Assembly (NCBI GenBank): GCA_947258795.1
Contig: CAMYJU010000008.1
Span: 1 to 64,000 of the forward strand
Length of the DNA stretch: 64,000 nucleotides
From: an uncultured Gammaproteobacteria bacterium
GTDB taxonomy: Bacteria; Pseudomonadota; Gammaproteobacteria; DRJJ01
Reading direction: 5' to 3'
This document shows, in pieces, positions 48,643 through 59,680 of this stretch. How positions within the stretch are numbered: position 1 is the first letter of the stretch; the number at the start of each line of letters is the position of its first letter. Below the pieces are notes generated by a model. It was not told the origin of the DNA and ran no database searches. It saw only the letters and a list, made by a program, of their open reading frames with translations. The position numbers were made by a program, and so were the translations under genes.

Positions 48643-49827
48643 TCAGGTGGCTTCTTTATCCGCTTGCTGAACCAGCCATGCCGTTATCGCATCGCCGGGC
48701 TGCGGCCGGGCAATGTGATAACCCTGTGCCAGGTCGCAGCCCATTGCCTCCAGCCGGTCGAGGTTCTGCTGGGTCTCCACCCCTTCGGCAACCACCTTCA
48801 TGCCGAGTTTCTGACCGAGCAGGATGACTGTTTCGATAATCGCAACCGCCTCCTTGTCGACATCCATGTCCATCACAAAGGAGCGGTCAATCTTGATCTC
48901 TGAAAACGGTGTCCTATGAAGCTGCACCAGGGATGAATAACCGGTACCAAAATCATCAATAGACAAATGAAAGCCTTTCATACGCAATCGTGTCAGTATA
49001 TCCAGCGATTTGGTCAACTCCTGCATCAGGGCCGTTTCAGTCACTTCCAGAATCAATTGCGACGGGTCGTGTCCATATTTATTGACCAGCTCACCCATTT
49101 TTTCCGGTAGACTGAGTTCCTTCAGTGTAATCGATGACATGTTAACCGCCATATGTACAATCAACCCCTGCTCACGCCATGACTGACATTGCCGTAAGGC
49201 TTGCTCAAGCACTACCCAGGTCAGCTCGTCAACCAAACCATGGTCTTCGGCGACCGGGATAAACAGGTCTGGTCCAATCATGCCATGCTCGGGATGCTGC
49301 CAACGTACCAGGGCCTCCACTGCAGTTACATCAAGTCCGTTGAGCCCGATCTTGGGTTGATAATTAAGATGCAATTCATTGTTTGTCAGGGCACTGTGTA
49401 AGTCATCCGCAGATGGGGGATGGACCGCGATATTACGGTCCATTTTCCTTTGTGCTATAGAAAGCCCACTCAACAACTTGTACAGGTCGTCATAACGGAA
49501 CGGTTTGTTCAGACTGCCAATAAAATTCAATCCCTGTTCTATCGCCAGCTTTTGTGATGAATGCAGTACACCTGAATCAAAACCGCTGATCAGTATCAGC
49601 CTGGCATCGCAATCGATGCCGGCAAGGAAACGAATAACTTCCACTCCATCCAGACCCGGCATCATCAAATCCAGAACTATTACATCCGCGCGTTTGTCAT
49701 AGCGCTCTATAAATAACCCGGCGTTATTAAACTGCTCCACCTCAAAGCCTGACTGTTCCGCGACATCACATACAAATCCGGCCAGATCAGGTTCGTCGTC
49801 AATGACAATCAATCTTGGGTGATTCAT
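48643..49827 (-). CDS. Response regulator with EAL (c-di-GMP phosphodiesterase) output
   Basis: A 394-aa RocR-like regulator. Receiver domain at residues 1-115 with the phospho-acceptor Asp53 in VIVLDLMMPG and the conserved lysine in SLNKPF. The EAL domain (about 140-385) keeps the catalytic set: EALVRW (EVL/EAL motif), VNMSSITL (Asn), EVTETA (Glu), SIDDFGTGYSSL (Asp pair), SEIKIDRSF (Lys) and VAEGVETQ (Glu). It should therefore hydrolyse c-di-GMP. It sits between the PhnD-like protein and the large hybrid kinase, all on the same strand. Confidence 0.94.
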   Translation of the reverse strand: MNHPRLIVIDDEPDLAGFVCDVAEQSGFEVEQFNNAGLFIERYDKRADVIVLDLMMPGLDGVEVIRFLAGIDCDARLILISGFDSGVLHSSQKLAIEQGLNFIGSLNKPFRYDDLYKLLSGLSIAQRKMDRNIAVHPPSADDLHSALTNNELHLNYQPKIGLNGLDVTAVEALVRWQHPEHGMIGPDLFIPVAEDHGLVDELTWVVLEQALRQCQSWREQGLIVHMAVNMSSITLKELSLPEKMGELVNKYGHDPSQLILEVTETALMQELTKSLDILTRLRMKGFHLSIDDFGTGYSSLVQLHRTPFSEIKIDRSFVMDMDVDKEAVAIIETVILLGQKLGMKVVAEGVETQQNLDRLEAMGCDLAQGYHIARPQPGDAITAWLVQQADKEAT

Positions 49828-49885
49828 CTCCTTGGTATCCTGACCGAATCATGCATCATGAACCAGTTTAGCAAGGCGTAATTAA

Positions 49886-52800
49886 TCATGCGCATAATAC
49901 CCGTTCCAGCACCTGCTTCATCGTGTCACGGTTAAAATCCTTTTCCAATGTGCCATTAAACCCATGGTCCTGGTAATGAGTCATTTCCGGACAAGCTGTA
50001 TCACCACTGGCAACGATTAACTTTGCCTGCGCATCCAGAGACCTGATTTCTTCGGCAACGGCCTGACCACCCATGCCACCCGGAATACTCAAGTCCAGTA
50101 TCACCACATCTACAGGCTGCCCACTTCTCTTTGCATCCTGGTACAGCTTCACGGCCTCTCCACCATGACTGGCCAGTACCGCCTTGCAGCCCAGTCTTTC
50201 CAGGTTAAACCGGAACAGATCACGGGTATCCTCTTCGTCATCTACGACCATCACCGTCCGGCCTGAGAGCCTGTCTTTGGCTTGCTCTGACTCCGCATGG
50301 ACGTCTCGCTGCGCTTTCTTTTCATCCAGGGTTTGCCGGATTTGCATTGCCAGGTCCTGCTTACGATACGGCTTGTTCAGTAGATGAGAAGCATAGTAGT
50401 TCATCTCTGGCTGCACATTCGCTTTCGATGTATGACCGGAGGTCAGCAATACCTTGAGATCAGGCCTCAATGACAAAGCCTTGTTGGCCAGTTCCACACC
50501 ATTCATTCCACCTGGCAGCACTACGTCACTGAACAACATGTCGAATGACCCGTCTTCCTCCAACAGACCCAGCGCCTGTGCCGCGTGCTCGGTTGCCTGG
50601 GTCTGATAGCCCAATTCAGTGAGGTACTTGTCAGCCAGCTCGAGCAGGTCCGCCTCATCATCGACAATCAGGATCTTTTCAACTCCACCCGGCAACTCGT
50701 TTTTATGCGCCTCCATGGAGGTTTCATCCATCACCGGGCTGCTGGTGCGTGGAAAATAAATACGGATCGTCGTACCGACATCCGGTTCTGAATAAACCTT
50801 GATGTAGCCGCCATTGCGCTTGACAAAACCATACACCATGGACATACCCAGGCCTGTACCTTTACCTTCGGGCTTGGTGGTAAAGAAAGGCTCAAAGATA
50901 TGATCCAGCGTCTCCTTATCCATGCCGGCACCGGTATCTCTGATCATCAACTGGACATAGTCGCCAGATTCAAAGCCAGGATTGATAGTGGCAGAGTCAG
51001 TATCAAGGTGCCTGTTACCGGTCTCGATCAACAGCTCGCCGCCATAGGGCATTGCGTCGCGGGCGTTAATGACCAGATTCAGGATGGCATCCTGAAACTC
51101 GCCGGGATCAATCTCGGTCGGCCACAGGTCTTCAGCCAGAGAATACCCCAACTCCACCTCGGGTGTGACTGAACGGGCAATCATGTTATCCATTTCCCCG
51201 AGTGAGTCATTTAGGTTGATGACCGATTTTATACTGCTCTGGCGACGCGAGAAGGCCAGCAACTGCCGGGTCAGATCCATACAGCGTAATGTCGCACGGG
51301 TCGCGGTATCCACCCATTGGTAGGGTTTTTCATCTTCAGAGAAATAGTTTTTCAGGAAATCCAGGTAGCCGATGATCACACCGAGCTGGTTGTTGAAGTC
51401 ATGCGCTATACCGCCTGATAGCTGGCCGATCGCCTCCAGCTTCTGCGAACGCCGCAGGGCCTCTTCCATGCTAACCCGCTCAGTAATATCCTGTACGGTG
51501 CCTACAGAACGTATCGGTACTCCTTCATCGTTAAAAAAAGTCTCGCAACGCTCAATGACATACTTGATGGTATCGTCCGGCATGCGTAAACGGTGCTCAA
51601 GGCTAGAGGGCGATTTACTTTTGAGCGACTCAATATAGGCAGCATTCACTCGCTCCCTGTCATCCGGATGCACGACTTCCATAAAAACCTCATATGAGGC
51701 ATCGGATTCCCGGGGATCAAGTCCAAAAATATGGTAGATTTCGTCCGACCAGTCCAGTTTGCCAATAACCAGGTCATGTTCCCAGTTACCAATATGGGCC
51801 ATGTGCTGCGCATCAGCCAGACGCTGCTCGCTATCCAGTATTCCTTTCTCGGCAAGCTTGCGCTCGGTAATGTCTTCATATACCCCCATTATGCCAAATA
51901 TATTACCACCCAGGTCCTTTAACGCGACCTTGCTGGTTTGTAGCCAGAGCCTGGATCCATCCAGCCTTGATTGGGGTTCTTCATAACTCAGGCTGGGCAC
52001 ACCGCTCTGCATAACTCGCTGATCATCCGACCGATAGAGTTCTGCCTGCTCCTGCCAGCTTAGTTCGAAGTCATTCTTGCCGATAATTTGTTCGGGTGAC
52101 TCCAGCCCTGCATCTTCGGCAAAGTGCTGATTACACCCAAGATACACGGAATCCCGATCCTTCCAGAATACACGTACCGGAATTGAATTCAACACCAACT
52201 GCAGCATCCTTTGTGATTCCAGTAATGCATCTTCTGCCTGTTTGTACTGGGTGATATCTTCAACACTTGACCAGATAAAAATCTCTCCCCCTTTTTCCAG
52301 CAGTGAACCCTGCAATCGCACCGATACCAAATGGCCGTCTTTATGGATATATTCTTTTACATACGGTCCATATTGGCCGGTCTTTTTCAGGCGCTCCAGT
52401 TGGCACTGTTCATCCCTGGCATATTTTTCCGGGGTAATATCCCAATAGGTCAGCTGCAGGGTCTCTTCTACACTGCGGCCTAAGATCCGGGCATAAGCAG
52501 GATTGATGTCGACCAGTTCACCATTCATGCGGCATAACACCAGTCCTATGTTGGATTGCTCGAACAACATACGGTTGTAGCGCTCACTTTCCCGCAACGC
52601 CTTATCTGTCCTCAGCCGTTCCAATTCGGCCGCTGCCCGGACCGCAAAGATCTGCAGGATGGTTTCTACCTGCTCGGTATTTTCCATGGGTTTATTACCC
52701 ATCACCACGATCAGACCAATAGGCTTGCCGGCAGTATCCAGCAACGGTGCGCCGATATAGCTTTGCGTCCCCATCTCAGTAAGCATCGGGTCACCAGGAA

Positions 52801-54271
52801 ACAGTTGCTGGATATTTTCGGAATAGGCATGGATGCCGCAGCAATCTCCCACTACATGATGACAGGGGGTGTCCACCAGGTCGTAGCCCAGGTTGTCGAC
52901 AACCTCGCCGTTGATACATATGGCGACGGTATTGACCTTGCCCGGTTGTTGTTCATCCAGCAGGCCGATAAAGGTATATTCAATGTCGAAGATCTTCGCC
53001 AGATGTTTTACCAGGGACTGGAAAAAGGCCTCACCGGTCTGGGCCGACACGCCGGCAGCGATGTTCCTGATGGCCTCCTCACTGCGCTTGCGTTCGTCGA
53101 TATCGCGCACGATGGCCTGGACAAAGATTTCATCGCCTAATTTAATCCGGTTAAGGCTGACTTCCGCATGAAAAGGAGTACCATCAAGACGCGTATGCAG
53201 CCATTCAAAGAACTGCGGCTTATCCTCCAACGCTGCACTAATCTTTTCCATTGCCTTTTCAGTGGACGGGCGATTATCAGGCTGACGTTCTGGTGAAAAC
53301 GCCATCGGCGTATTACCCACGATATCTTCTTTCTTGCAATCAAATATTTCTAGCGTCTTGGGGTTGCAGTCAGTAAATAGCTCACCCTGCATCAGAAAAA
53401 TGGCATCGTTTGCGGAATTGAATAATGTCCGATATATCGCCTCGCTCTTCTCCAGTGCTTCTTCGGCCTGCTTGCGTTCGGTAATATCGCGTAACAGGCC
53501 GATAAAGCCGATAGTCTCACCATCATTATTTTTTACCTGGGTGCCGAGCGTTTCGGCCCAGAATAAACTGCCATCCTTGCGCCGGTACTGGATCTCATAA
53601 GCATCCGCTTTTGTTTCTGTCTGTGAGTTATAACGGTTTTTACCTTGCTCGACATAGCCCTGCTTGCTGGCATACAGCATCTCGGTACTCTGCCCGATCA
53701 GTTCCTCGTCTGTATAACCAAACATCTGATATATGGCCGGGTGACCCATCACAATGCGTCGCTCAGTGTCAGCAAATACCACTGCATCGGTAATAGAGTT
53801 GAATATCGCCTCGAACTGTGCCTTGCTGGTTGCCAGGTCTTTCTCGGTCTTACGGCGTTCCTGTATCTCCTTTTGCAACTGGGTTATTTTATCATTCAGA
53901 GCAGTGAAACTTTGGGTGAATTTTTCCCGGCGCACGATGCGCAACATGATTAATGCAGGTGCATCATCGGTTCTGGACTGTATGAGATGGCCATAGCCAT
54001 GGCATTGAACAATATCACCATCAGTATGGTGCACATGTAGGCTGCCCGGCGTCGCGTCGCGACTACTTGACCAGGTACGAATAATCTGTTCGAGCTTCTG
54101 TTTTTCGTCTATGACCAGGTCAAACAGCGACTTGCTGTCCAAACTATGATGATCCCCGGTGAAAAAACGTAAAGCTGCAGGATTGGCGGCCAGAATCAGG
54201 CCAGTAGTATCAATCAGACATAGTGGTTCTGGCAGGGGCTTGGCGAAGGTGGTAAATTGTATGGGCGTCAT
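49886..54271 (-). CDS. Large multi-PAS/GAF hybrid sensor histidine kinase with two receivers
   Basis: A 1461-aa soluble kinase. Domain order: PAS 1 (about 5-120), coiled coil, PAS 2 (about 150-265), PAS 3 (about 275-395), GAF (about 400-565) containing [18 protein letters not shown] with three cysteines and one histidine pair, PAS 4 (about 570-690), PAS 5 (about 695-815), PAS 6 (about 820-945), HisKA with [17 protein letters not shown], HATPase with [14 protein letters not shown], receiver 1 ([18 protein letters not shown]) and receiver 2 ([15 protein letters not shown]). No membrane helix was seen, so it senses an intracellular signal such as redox, oxygen or a ligand. The terminal receivers may pass phosphate to the EAL regulator next door. 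The stop lies 58 bases before that gene. Confidence 0.93.
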   Translation of the reverse strand: MTPIQFTTFAKPLPEPLCLIDTTGLILAANPAALRFFTGDHHSLDSKSLFDLVIDEKQKLEQIIRTWSSSRDATPGSLHVHHTDGDIVQCHGYGHLIQSRTDDAPALIMLRIVRREKFTQSFTALNDKITQLQKEIQERRKTEKDLATSKAQFEAIFNSITDAVVFADTERRIVMGHPAIYQMFGYTDEELIGQSTEMLYASKQGYVEQGKNRYNSQTETKADAYEIQYRRKDGSLFWAETLGTQVKNNDGETIGFIGLLRDITERKQAEEALEKSEAIYRTLFNSANDAIFLMQGELFTDCNPKTLEIFDCKKEDIVGNTPMAFSPERQPDNRPSTEKAMEKISAALEDKPQFFEWLHTRLDGTPFHAEVSLNRIKLGDEIFVQAIVRDIDERKRSEEAIRNIAAGVSAQTGEAFFQSLVKHLAKIFDIEYTFIGLLDEQQPGKVNTVAICINGEVVDNLGYDLVDTPCHHVVGDCCGIHAYSENIQQLFPGDPMLTEMGTQSYIGAPLLDTAGKPIGLIVVMGNKPMENTEQVETILQIFAVRAAAELERLRTDKALRESERYNRMLFEQSNIGLVLCRMNGELVDINPAYARILGRSVEETLQLTYWDITPEKYARDEQCQLERLKKTGQYGPYVKEYIHKDGHLVSVRLQGSLLEKGGEIFIWSSVEDITQYKQAEDALLESQRMLQLVLNSIPVRVFWKDRDSVYLGCNQHFAEDAGLESPEQIIGKNDFELSWQEQAELYRSDDQRVMQSGVPSLSYEEPQSRLDGSRLWLQTSKVALKDLGGNIFGIMGVYEDITERKLAEKGILDSEQRLADAQHMAHIGNWEHDLVIGKLDWSDEIYHIFGLDPRESDASYEVFMEVVHPDDRERVNAAYIESLKSKSPSSLEHRLRMPDDTIKYVIERCETFFNDEGVPIRSVGTVQDITERVSMEEALRRSQKLEAIGQLSGGIAHDFNNQLGVIIGYLDFLKNYFSEDEKPYQWVDTATRATLRCMDLTRQLLAFSRRQSSIKSVINLNDSLGEMDNMIARSVTPEVELGYSLAEDLWPTEIDPGEFQDAILNLVINARDAMPYGGELLIETGNRHLDTDSATINPGFESGDYVQLMIRDTGAGMDKETLDHIFEPFFTTKPEGKGTGLGMSMVYGFVKRNGGYIKVYSEPDVGTTIRIYFPRTSSPVMDETSMEAHKNELPGGVEKILIVDDEADLLELADKYLTELGYQTQATEHAAQALGLLEEDGSFDMLFSDVVLPGGMNGVELANKALSLRPDLKVLLTSGHTSKANVQPEMNYYASHLLNKPYRKQDLAMQIRQTLDEKKAQRDVHAESEQAKDRLSGRTVMVVDDEEDTRDLFRFNLERLGCKAVLASHGGEAVKLYQDAKRSGQPVDVVILDLSIPGGMGGQAVAEEIRSLDAQAKLIVASGDTACPEMTHYQDHGFNGTLEKDFNRDTMKQVLERVLCA

Positions 54272-54273
54272 TA

Positions 54274-54819
54274 TTATTTTTCAGTTTCGAAATACTCCCT
54301 GCCCTTCGCTGCCTGTGCCTGTTCGCTTTCTGGATCAAGATAGACCACCACGCGACAGCCCGGATCACCACGGGCTATGGCCTTTTCCAGATCGACCTTG
54401 GCATAACCCAGATTATCGGCTGTAATAACGCCGAACACGTTCGAGGTTATCATACATAAAGAAGGGCGATCTTTGATCTTCTCGCCAAATGGACAACGCT
54501 TGTTGACCAGCACGATTTTGTTATCATCCTGTTCGATAACTTCAAAATCGCCTTTAATACGACGCTTAAGATCGGTCAGCACTTCTGCAACCTGTTCCCG
54601 ATCCAGTTTCGGAATGTTCATTTCCTTTCGGTATAACTGGTTTATCTGGCTGCCGATGTGCTGACCGACCACGCTGATAAAGCCGGCCGTTTCCTCAAGA
54701 CCCACCATTTCTTCAAGCAGACCGGACAGCTCACGAATCAGGTTACGCATAAACCAGTCGCGCTCCAATGGCAGTTCCAGCTTTTTCAGATCGTCTATGT
54801 CATGACGAGTATATGCCAA
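54274..54819 (-). CDS. Signalling protein with MetOD1-like output domain
   Basis: A 181-aa protein. The start is TTG (54819), chosen because AGGAGG lies six bases before it; a longer frame begins at ATG 54852 but has no ribosome site. The N-terminal half is helical ([49 protein letters not shown]), the C-terminal half has a [25 protein letters not shown] segment with two cysteines, resembling the methanogen output domain 1 (MetOD1) seen on methanogenic and proteobacterial two-component systems. It precedes the large kinase by two bases, so a sensing or output role in the same pathway is likely. Function unknown. Confidence 0.68.
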   Translation of the reverse strand: MAYTRHDIDDLKKLELPLERDWFMRNLIRELSGLLEEMVGLEETAGFISVVGQHIGSQINQLYRKEMNIPKLDREQVAEVLTDLKRRIKGDFEVIEQDDNKIVLVNKRCPFGEKIKDRPSLCMITSNVFGVITADNLGYAKVDLEKAIARGDPGCRVVVYLDPESEQAQAAKGREYFETEK

Positions 54820-55146
54820 GATAACCCTCCTTAAGTGCCGGGTATATATCATCCCGAAGGTATCATGATAAATTCCCTGCAGTGATATTTATGAAACCCC
54901 GGCATTATCGCCAGAATAACTGACTGATACAGGCACAAAATCGGGTTATCCTGGTATATCAAACATTACATTGGCTCAATGGTCGATACATTTGCGCAGT
55001 TTAGTCTGAGTTATACTTTAAAGTATAGCCATCCTGACAGGGAGGTGGCGTCTTTGCTGTATACATCTGTTGCCAATGTAGCAAGTGTAACGATGTAGAC
55101 CGGGTCTAAATCCCACAGTTTCCATCTGATCTGATACTATATAAGC
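54820..55146. other. Divergent intergenic region between the signalling block and rnfA
   Basis: This 327-base region holds the promoters of the MetOD1-like gene and of the rnf operon. A perfect palindrome at 55012-55027 is listed separately. No ORF is likely; no clear sigma-70 promoter was seen. TATACT/TATATA-rich segments just before rnfA could serve as a -10. Confidence 0.45.
55012..55027. promoter_or_regulatory. Perfect 16-bp palindrome, candidate operator
   Basis: TATACTTTAAAGTATA is a perfect inverted repeat about 120 bases ahead of rnfA and 185 ahead of the MetOD1-like gene. The length and symmetry fit a dimeric repressor site. The regulator is not known. Confidence 0.4.
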
Positions 55147-55728
55147 ATGTCGGAATATATACTGATCCTGGTTAGCACCATACTGGTCAATAACTTCGTA
55201 CTGGTGAAGTTTCTGGGCCTGTGCCCGTTTATGGGTGTTTCACGTAAACTCGAAACCGCCACCGGCATGTCTCTGGCCACCACTTTTGTACTGACCATGT
55301 CATCTATCTGCAGTTACCTTGCCAATGAATACCTGCTGATCCCGCTCGGATTGGAATACTTGCGCACCATGACCTTTATCCTGGTCATCGCATTCGTGGT
55401 GCAATTTACCGAGATGGTTGTACATAAAACCAGCCCGCTGCTGTACCAGGTACTGGGGATATTCCTGCCATTGATTACAACTAACTGTGCCGTACTGGGC
55501 GTGGCCCTGCTGAATATCCAGGAGCGTCATGGTTTTATTGAATCCGCCCTGTATGGTTTCGGTGCAGCAGTAGGTTTTTCAATGGTGTTGATCCTGTTCT
55601 CAGCCATGCGTGAACGCATCGCTGTCGCAGATGTCCCGGAGGCGTTCAAGGGTAACTCAATTGCACTGATCACCGCCGGACTGATGTCCCTGGCCTTTAT
55701 GGGATTTGCCGGCCTGGTCAAACCCTGA
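55147..55728 (+). CDS. rnfA: Electron transport complex subunit RnfA (RsxA)
   Basis: Integral membrane subunit, 193 aa, of the Rnf complex, which couples ferredoxin:NAD electron transfer to ion transport. About six helices are predicted. Seen: [31 protein letters not shown] near the start, with the membrane cysteine in GLCPFMG, and [13 protein letters not shown] near 115, where the second cysteine contributes to a 2Fe-2S site between RnfA and RnfE. It heads the operon rnfABCDGE-nth-DUF1841. No good Shine-Dalgarno was seen before its ATG. Confidence 0.96.
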   Translation: MSEYILILVSTILVNNFVLVKFLGLCPFMGVSRKLETATGMSLATTFVLTMSSICSYLANEYLLIPLGLEYLRTMTFILVIAFVVQFTEMVVHKTSPLLYQVLGIFLPLITTNCAVLGVALLNIQERHGFIESALYGFGAAVGFSMVLILFSAMRERIAVADVPEAFKGNSIALITAGLMSLAFMGFAGLVKP

Positions 55729-55754
55729 CATATGAAAAAAAGCAATAACACAAA

Positions 55755-56339
55755 ATGTTAACAGCGATACTGGCCATAAGCCTGCTGGCACTGGTATTCG
55801 GCCTGATACTGGGGCTTTCCGCGCGCTATTTCCAGGTCGAGAGTGACCCGATCGTGGACAAGATAGACGCACTGCTGCCACAAACCCAGTGCGGACAATG
55901 CACCTTTGCCGGCTGCCGGCCGTATGCCGAGGCCATGGCCAAGGGTGAAGCCGATATCAACCAGTGCCCACCTGGCGGCCAGGCAACTATCGACGCACTG
56001 GCGGAACTACTCGGTGTCGACTCCAAGCCACTCAATGCGGAACATGGTGAGGAAGAAGAACCCACCGTGGCGTATATCGATGAGGAGGTGTGTATCGGCT
56101 GCACGCTGTGTATCCAGGCCTGCCCGGTAGACGCCATACTCGGTGCGGCGAAGCAAATGCATACCGTGATCGCAGATGAATGCACCGGCTGCAAGTTATG
56201 TATCCCGCCATGCCCGGTGGAATGTATCGATATGGTACCGATCAAACAGGATATCGAACTCTGGAAATGGCCCTACCCTGAAACCACACCGGAAGCATCA
56301 CGAACCGATACGCCTCAGACACAGGAAGCAATGCCTTGA
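55755..56339 (+). CDS. rnfB: Electron transport complex subunit RnfB (RsxB)
   Basis: A 194-aa ferredoxin-like subunit. N-terminal membrane helix (2-22), then a four-cysteine cluster site at Cys46, 49, 54 and 71 ([10 protein letters not shown]...CPPGG), and two further 4Fe-4S sets: Cys113-116-119-123 and Cys143-146-149-153. It passes electrons between ferredoxin and the membrane subunits. Stop overlaps the rnfC TTG start (TTGA). Confidence 0.96.
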   Translation: MLTAILAISLLALVFGLILGLSARYFQVESDPIVDKIDALLPQTQCGQCTFAGCRPYAEAMAKGEADINQCPPGGQATIDALAELLGVDSKPLNAEHGEEEEPTVAYIDEEVCIGCTLCIQACPVDAILGAAKQMHTVIADECTGCKLCIPPCPVECIDMVPIKQDIELWKWPYPETTPEASRTDTPQTQEAMP

Positions 56340-57941
56340 AAAAACCTTCGGGTAAATTATGGCACTTCAAGGGTGGCCTGCATCTGCCGGATCACAAGGA
56401 CATATCCACACAGACCCCGGTACAACAGATGGCCATACCGGAGCGCCTGATCATCCCGTTACAGCAACATATCGGCGAACCTGCAGAACCACTGGTGATT
56501 GCCGGTGACCCGGTCAACAAGGGGCAAATTATTGCGCGCGCCAGCGGATATTATAGCGCCTCTATCCATGCCTCGACCTCCGGCACCGTAATCGATGTCA
56601 TCGAGCAACCGGTGGCTCATCCTTCCGGCCTGTCAGCGCCCTGTATTATTATCAAGGCGGATGGAGAGGATCGCTGGGGCAAGCGACCACCACATCAGGA
56701 CTATAAAAAGCTGACACCGAGCACTCTGCGCAGCCTGATACGCGAAGCCGGCATCGTCGGCCTGGGCGGCGCAGGTTTTCCAACCTTTATCAAGCTTAAC
56801 CCGGGTAGCAAACATCACATCGACACCCTGATCCTGAATGGCGCAGAATGCGAACCCTACATCACCTGCGACGACATGCTGATGCGTGAACGGCCTGAAG
56901 ACATTATTCATGGCCTGATCATCATGCGTCATGCATTGCAGGCGAAACGCTGCCTGGTCGGTATCGAGGAGAACAAGCAAGAGGCCTATGACACCATGCG
57001 TGATACGGTGCATGCATTGGGCGTGGAAGGCGTTGAAGTCATCATGATCCCGACGCTGTATCCGACTGGAGGAGAAAAACAACTGATACGGGTACTCACC
57101 GGTCTGGAAGTTCCACATAACGGGCTACCTCTGGATATCAGCGTCGCCTGCCAGAATGTGGGTACGGCGGCCGCGGTGTTCGACGCCGTGGAAAAATCAC
57201 AACCACTTATATCCCGCGTAGTGACCGTTACCGGCGACGGAATAGCCAATCCCGGTAATATGCAGGTGCTTATCGGCACACCGTTACAGGAGTTGATTGA
57301 AACGTCTGGCGGCTATACCGACCAGGTGCAACGACTTGTGATCGGCGGCCCGATGATGGGATATACCGTGCAGTCCGATCAGGTTCCGATTACCAAGACC
57401 ATCAACTGCATACTCGCCGCTAGCGAGGCGGAAACCGACACGCCTGACACGCACTACCCGTGTATCCGTTGCGCTGCCTGTATGGACGTCTGCCCGGTCA
57501 GCCTGCTGCCGCAACAACCTGTTTGACTGTATCGAATGTGGCTGCTGCGCCTATGTCTGCCCAAGCCGGATACCGCTGGTGCAATATTACCGCTTTGCAA
57601 AAACCGAGATCTGGGAGCAGGAACGCACACGTCGCAAGTCCGATACCGCCCGTCAGCGACATGAATTCAGACTCGAACGACTGGAGCAGGAAAAACGCGA
57701 GCGCGAAGAACGCATGCGCAAGAAAAAAGCCGCACTGAAAAAGTCTGATAGCAGTGATGATCCGAAAAAAGCCGCTATCAAAGCCGCCCTGGAACGCGTC
57801 AAAAAGAGACAAGCGCAACGCCCTGTCGAAAAGACTAATGTATCCGACCTGACCGAGGAGCAACAACGAAAAATCCAGGAAGTTAAACAGCGGCGGGCCG
57901 ATAACAAACCGACTGAACAAACCAATAAACCCGAGGCCTGA
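56336..57941 (+). pseudogene. rnfC: Electron transport complex subunit RnfC (RsxC), frameshifted
   Basis: Peripheral NADH/ferredoxin-facing subunit, broken at about 57513-57526. The first frame (56336-57526, 396 aa, TTG start overlapping rnfB) contains the flavin/NAD-binding core (GGAGFPTFIKLNPG, GAECEPYITCDD) and the first 4Fe-4S set at Cys376-379-382-386, then after LLPQQ it runs into a stop. The +1 frame from about 57513 continues with NLFDCIECGCCAYVCPSRIPLVQYYRFAKTEIWEQ, the second 4Fe-4S set, then a long charged K/E/R-rich C-terminal coil ending at 57941. About 16-20 residues normally between LLPQQ and the NLFDC segment are missing. The junction lies on an AACAAC repeat; see findings. 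It could be an assembly error. Confidence 0.85.
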
Positions 57942-57958
57942 TTTCATGCGGAGCCAGT

Positions 57959-58990
57959 ATGCCATTCATTAACACCAGTTCTCCACATCAGCAGAATCAA
58001 AGCAGTGTGCCGGACCTGATGCGCAAGGTTTTACTGGCCCTGATACCCGGCGCCCTGGCCTGCCTGTACTATTTCGGCTTTGGAGTCCTGGTCAATATTG
58101 TGATTGCGTCCGCAACCGCCCTGGCATCTGAAACCATCATGCTGAACCTGCGCCACTATCCGGTCAGACGTTATCTGACTGACTACAGCGCGCTGGTCAC
58201 AGCGATACTACTGGCACTGGCCTTACCGGCCACCGTACCGTGGTGGCTGACCGTGATTGCAACCAGCTTTGCGATTGTCATAGCCAAACAACTTTATGGC
58301 GGGCTGGGTTACAACCCGTTCAACCCGGCCATGATCGGTTATGTGGTCGCACTAATCGCCTTTCCACAACAAATGACCCAGTGGCCAGTGCCACAGCCCG
58401 GCGGCGCACTGGGCCTGCTCGATGTCCTGCTACTGCAACTGACCGGCACACTATCAGACCCGGCAATACTGGACGCGGTCACCTCTGCCACACCGATGGA
58501 CCAGATCAAGACCGGCATCGGCCTGAACAGGACCATAGGCGAAATCAGTACCGGCGCCCTGTTCGGGACAGTCGCCGGCAGAGGCTGGGAATTAGTCAAT
58601 CTGCTGTTTCTGCTGGGCGGTTTGTGGCTGCTGTGGAAAAAGGTCATTAATTGGCAGATACCGGTTGCGGTACTGAGCGCCCTGTTCTTCTGGTCGTGGA
58701 TGTTCAACCTGTATGACGGCGACCTGTATAGTTCTCCGTTCTTTCACTTATTCAGCGGCGGTACCATGCTGTGTGCCTTTTTCATCGCGACCGATCCGGT
58801 CACCGCCAGCACCACACACTGGGGCCGTCTGATCTATGGCATGGGTATCGGCATCCTGACCTTTATTATCCGCAACTGGGGCGGTTACCCGGACGGCATT
58901 GCTTTCGCTGTCATTCTGATGAATATGGCCGTACCGACGATTGACTACTACACCCAGCCACGTGTATTCGGGCATCAGGACGAAGATTAG
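57959..58990 (+). CDS. rnfD: Electron transport complex subunit RnfD (RsxD)
   Basis: Membrane subunit of 343 aa with about eight helices. The covalent FMN threonine is Thr178 in DAVTSATPMDQIKT (S/T-x-A-T), the site seen in RsxD of E. coli. Also seen: KQLYGGLGYNPFNPAMIGYV near 110-130 and GGYPDGIAFAVILMNMAVPTIDYYTQPRVFGH at the end. RnfD/G flavins move electrons across the membrane. It begins 17 bases after rnfC; GGAG precedes the ATG. Confidence 0.96.
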   Translation: MPFINTSSPHQQNQSSVPDLMRKVLLALIPGALACLYYFGFGVLVNIVIASATALASETIMLNLRHYPVRRYLTDYSALVTAILLALALPATVPWWLTVIATSFAIVIAKQLYGGLGYNPFNPAMIGYVVALIAFPQQMTQWPVPQPGGALGLLDVLLLQLTGTLSDPAILDAVTSATPMDQIKTGIGLNRTIGEISTGALFGTVAGRGWELVNLLFLLGGLWLLWKKVINWQIPVAVLSALFFWSWMFNLYDGDLYSSPFFHLFSGGTMLCAFFIATDPVTASTTHWGRLIYGMGIGILTFIIRNWGGYPDGIAFAVILMNMAVPTIDYYTQPRVFGHQDED

Positions 58991-58999
58991 TGGTGCTCT

Positions 59000-59680
59000 A
59001 TGCGTAATACCGCTATTTCAGCCATTATCCTGGGACTGTTTGCGATCATTGGAACAACGCTGGTCGCTTATACCTTCGAGTCTACAAAGGAGCAGATAAA
59101 AACCAACCAGCGCATGGCACTGCTACGCAGTCTGCATCATATTATCAGTACAGAAGAACACGACAACGACATCTTCCAGGATAAAATCAGGGTGATTAAT
59201 CCAACGCTGCTGGGTAGTGACGAGCCGGTCTCGATCTATCGGGCACGCATGCAGGGCAAGCCGGTGGCCGCGGTAATCGCCGCCGTCGCACCAGACGGTT
59301 ACAATGGCCGCATCTATCTGCTGGTTGGCATCTATTACGACGGCACACTGGCCGGTGTACGTGTGGTCCGCCACGCCGAGACCCCTGGCCTGGGCGACCT
59401 GGTTGATGAACAGAAATCTAACTGGATACTGGGCTTCAGGAACAGGTCCCTGGCTGATCCGACGCCGGACGGATGGAAGGTCAAGCGTGACGGCGGCCAG
59501 TTTGACCAGTTTACCGGCGCGACCATCACACCCAGGGCCGTGGTTAAGGCGGTATACAACTCTCTGATATACTACAGGCAGAACCGAGATACGCTGTTCC
59601 GACCCTTACCCGAAAACGAGGCAGGTACGAAACAGGTTCAGCCGGCATCCGGTGCGAAACAAGAGACCTCAAAACCATGA
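59000..59680 (+). CDS. rnfG: Electron transport complex subunit RnfG (RsxG)
   Basis: A 226-aa flavoprotein with an N-terminal membrane helix (about 5-25) and a periplasmic FMN-binding domain. The flavinylation motif is T172-G-A-T175 in [17 protein letters not shown] on Thr175. Also seen HAETPGLGD near 126-134. The downstream rnfE start overlaps its stop by 4 bases. A tail rich in Q, P and K follows the domain. An ApbE flavin transferase would be needed; none is in the window. Confidence 0.96.
   Translation: MRNTAISAIILGLFAIIGTTLVAYTFESTKEQIKTNQRMALLRSLHHIISTEEHDNDIFQDKIRVINPTLLGSDEPVSIYRARMQGKPVAAVIAAVAPDGYNGRIYLLVGIYYDGTLAGVRVVRHAETPGLGDLVDEQKSNWILGFRNRSLADPTPDGWKVKRDGGQFDQFTGATITPRAVVKAVYNSLIYYRQNRDTLFRPLPENEAGTKQVQPASGAKQETSKP

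Noticed and set aside
57579-57941. Separate small gene after rnfC
   Set aside because: Its frame continues the RnfC second iron-sulfur cluster and C-terminal coil upstream of its first ATG, so it is the detached end of rnfC.
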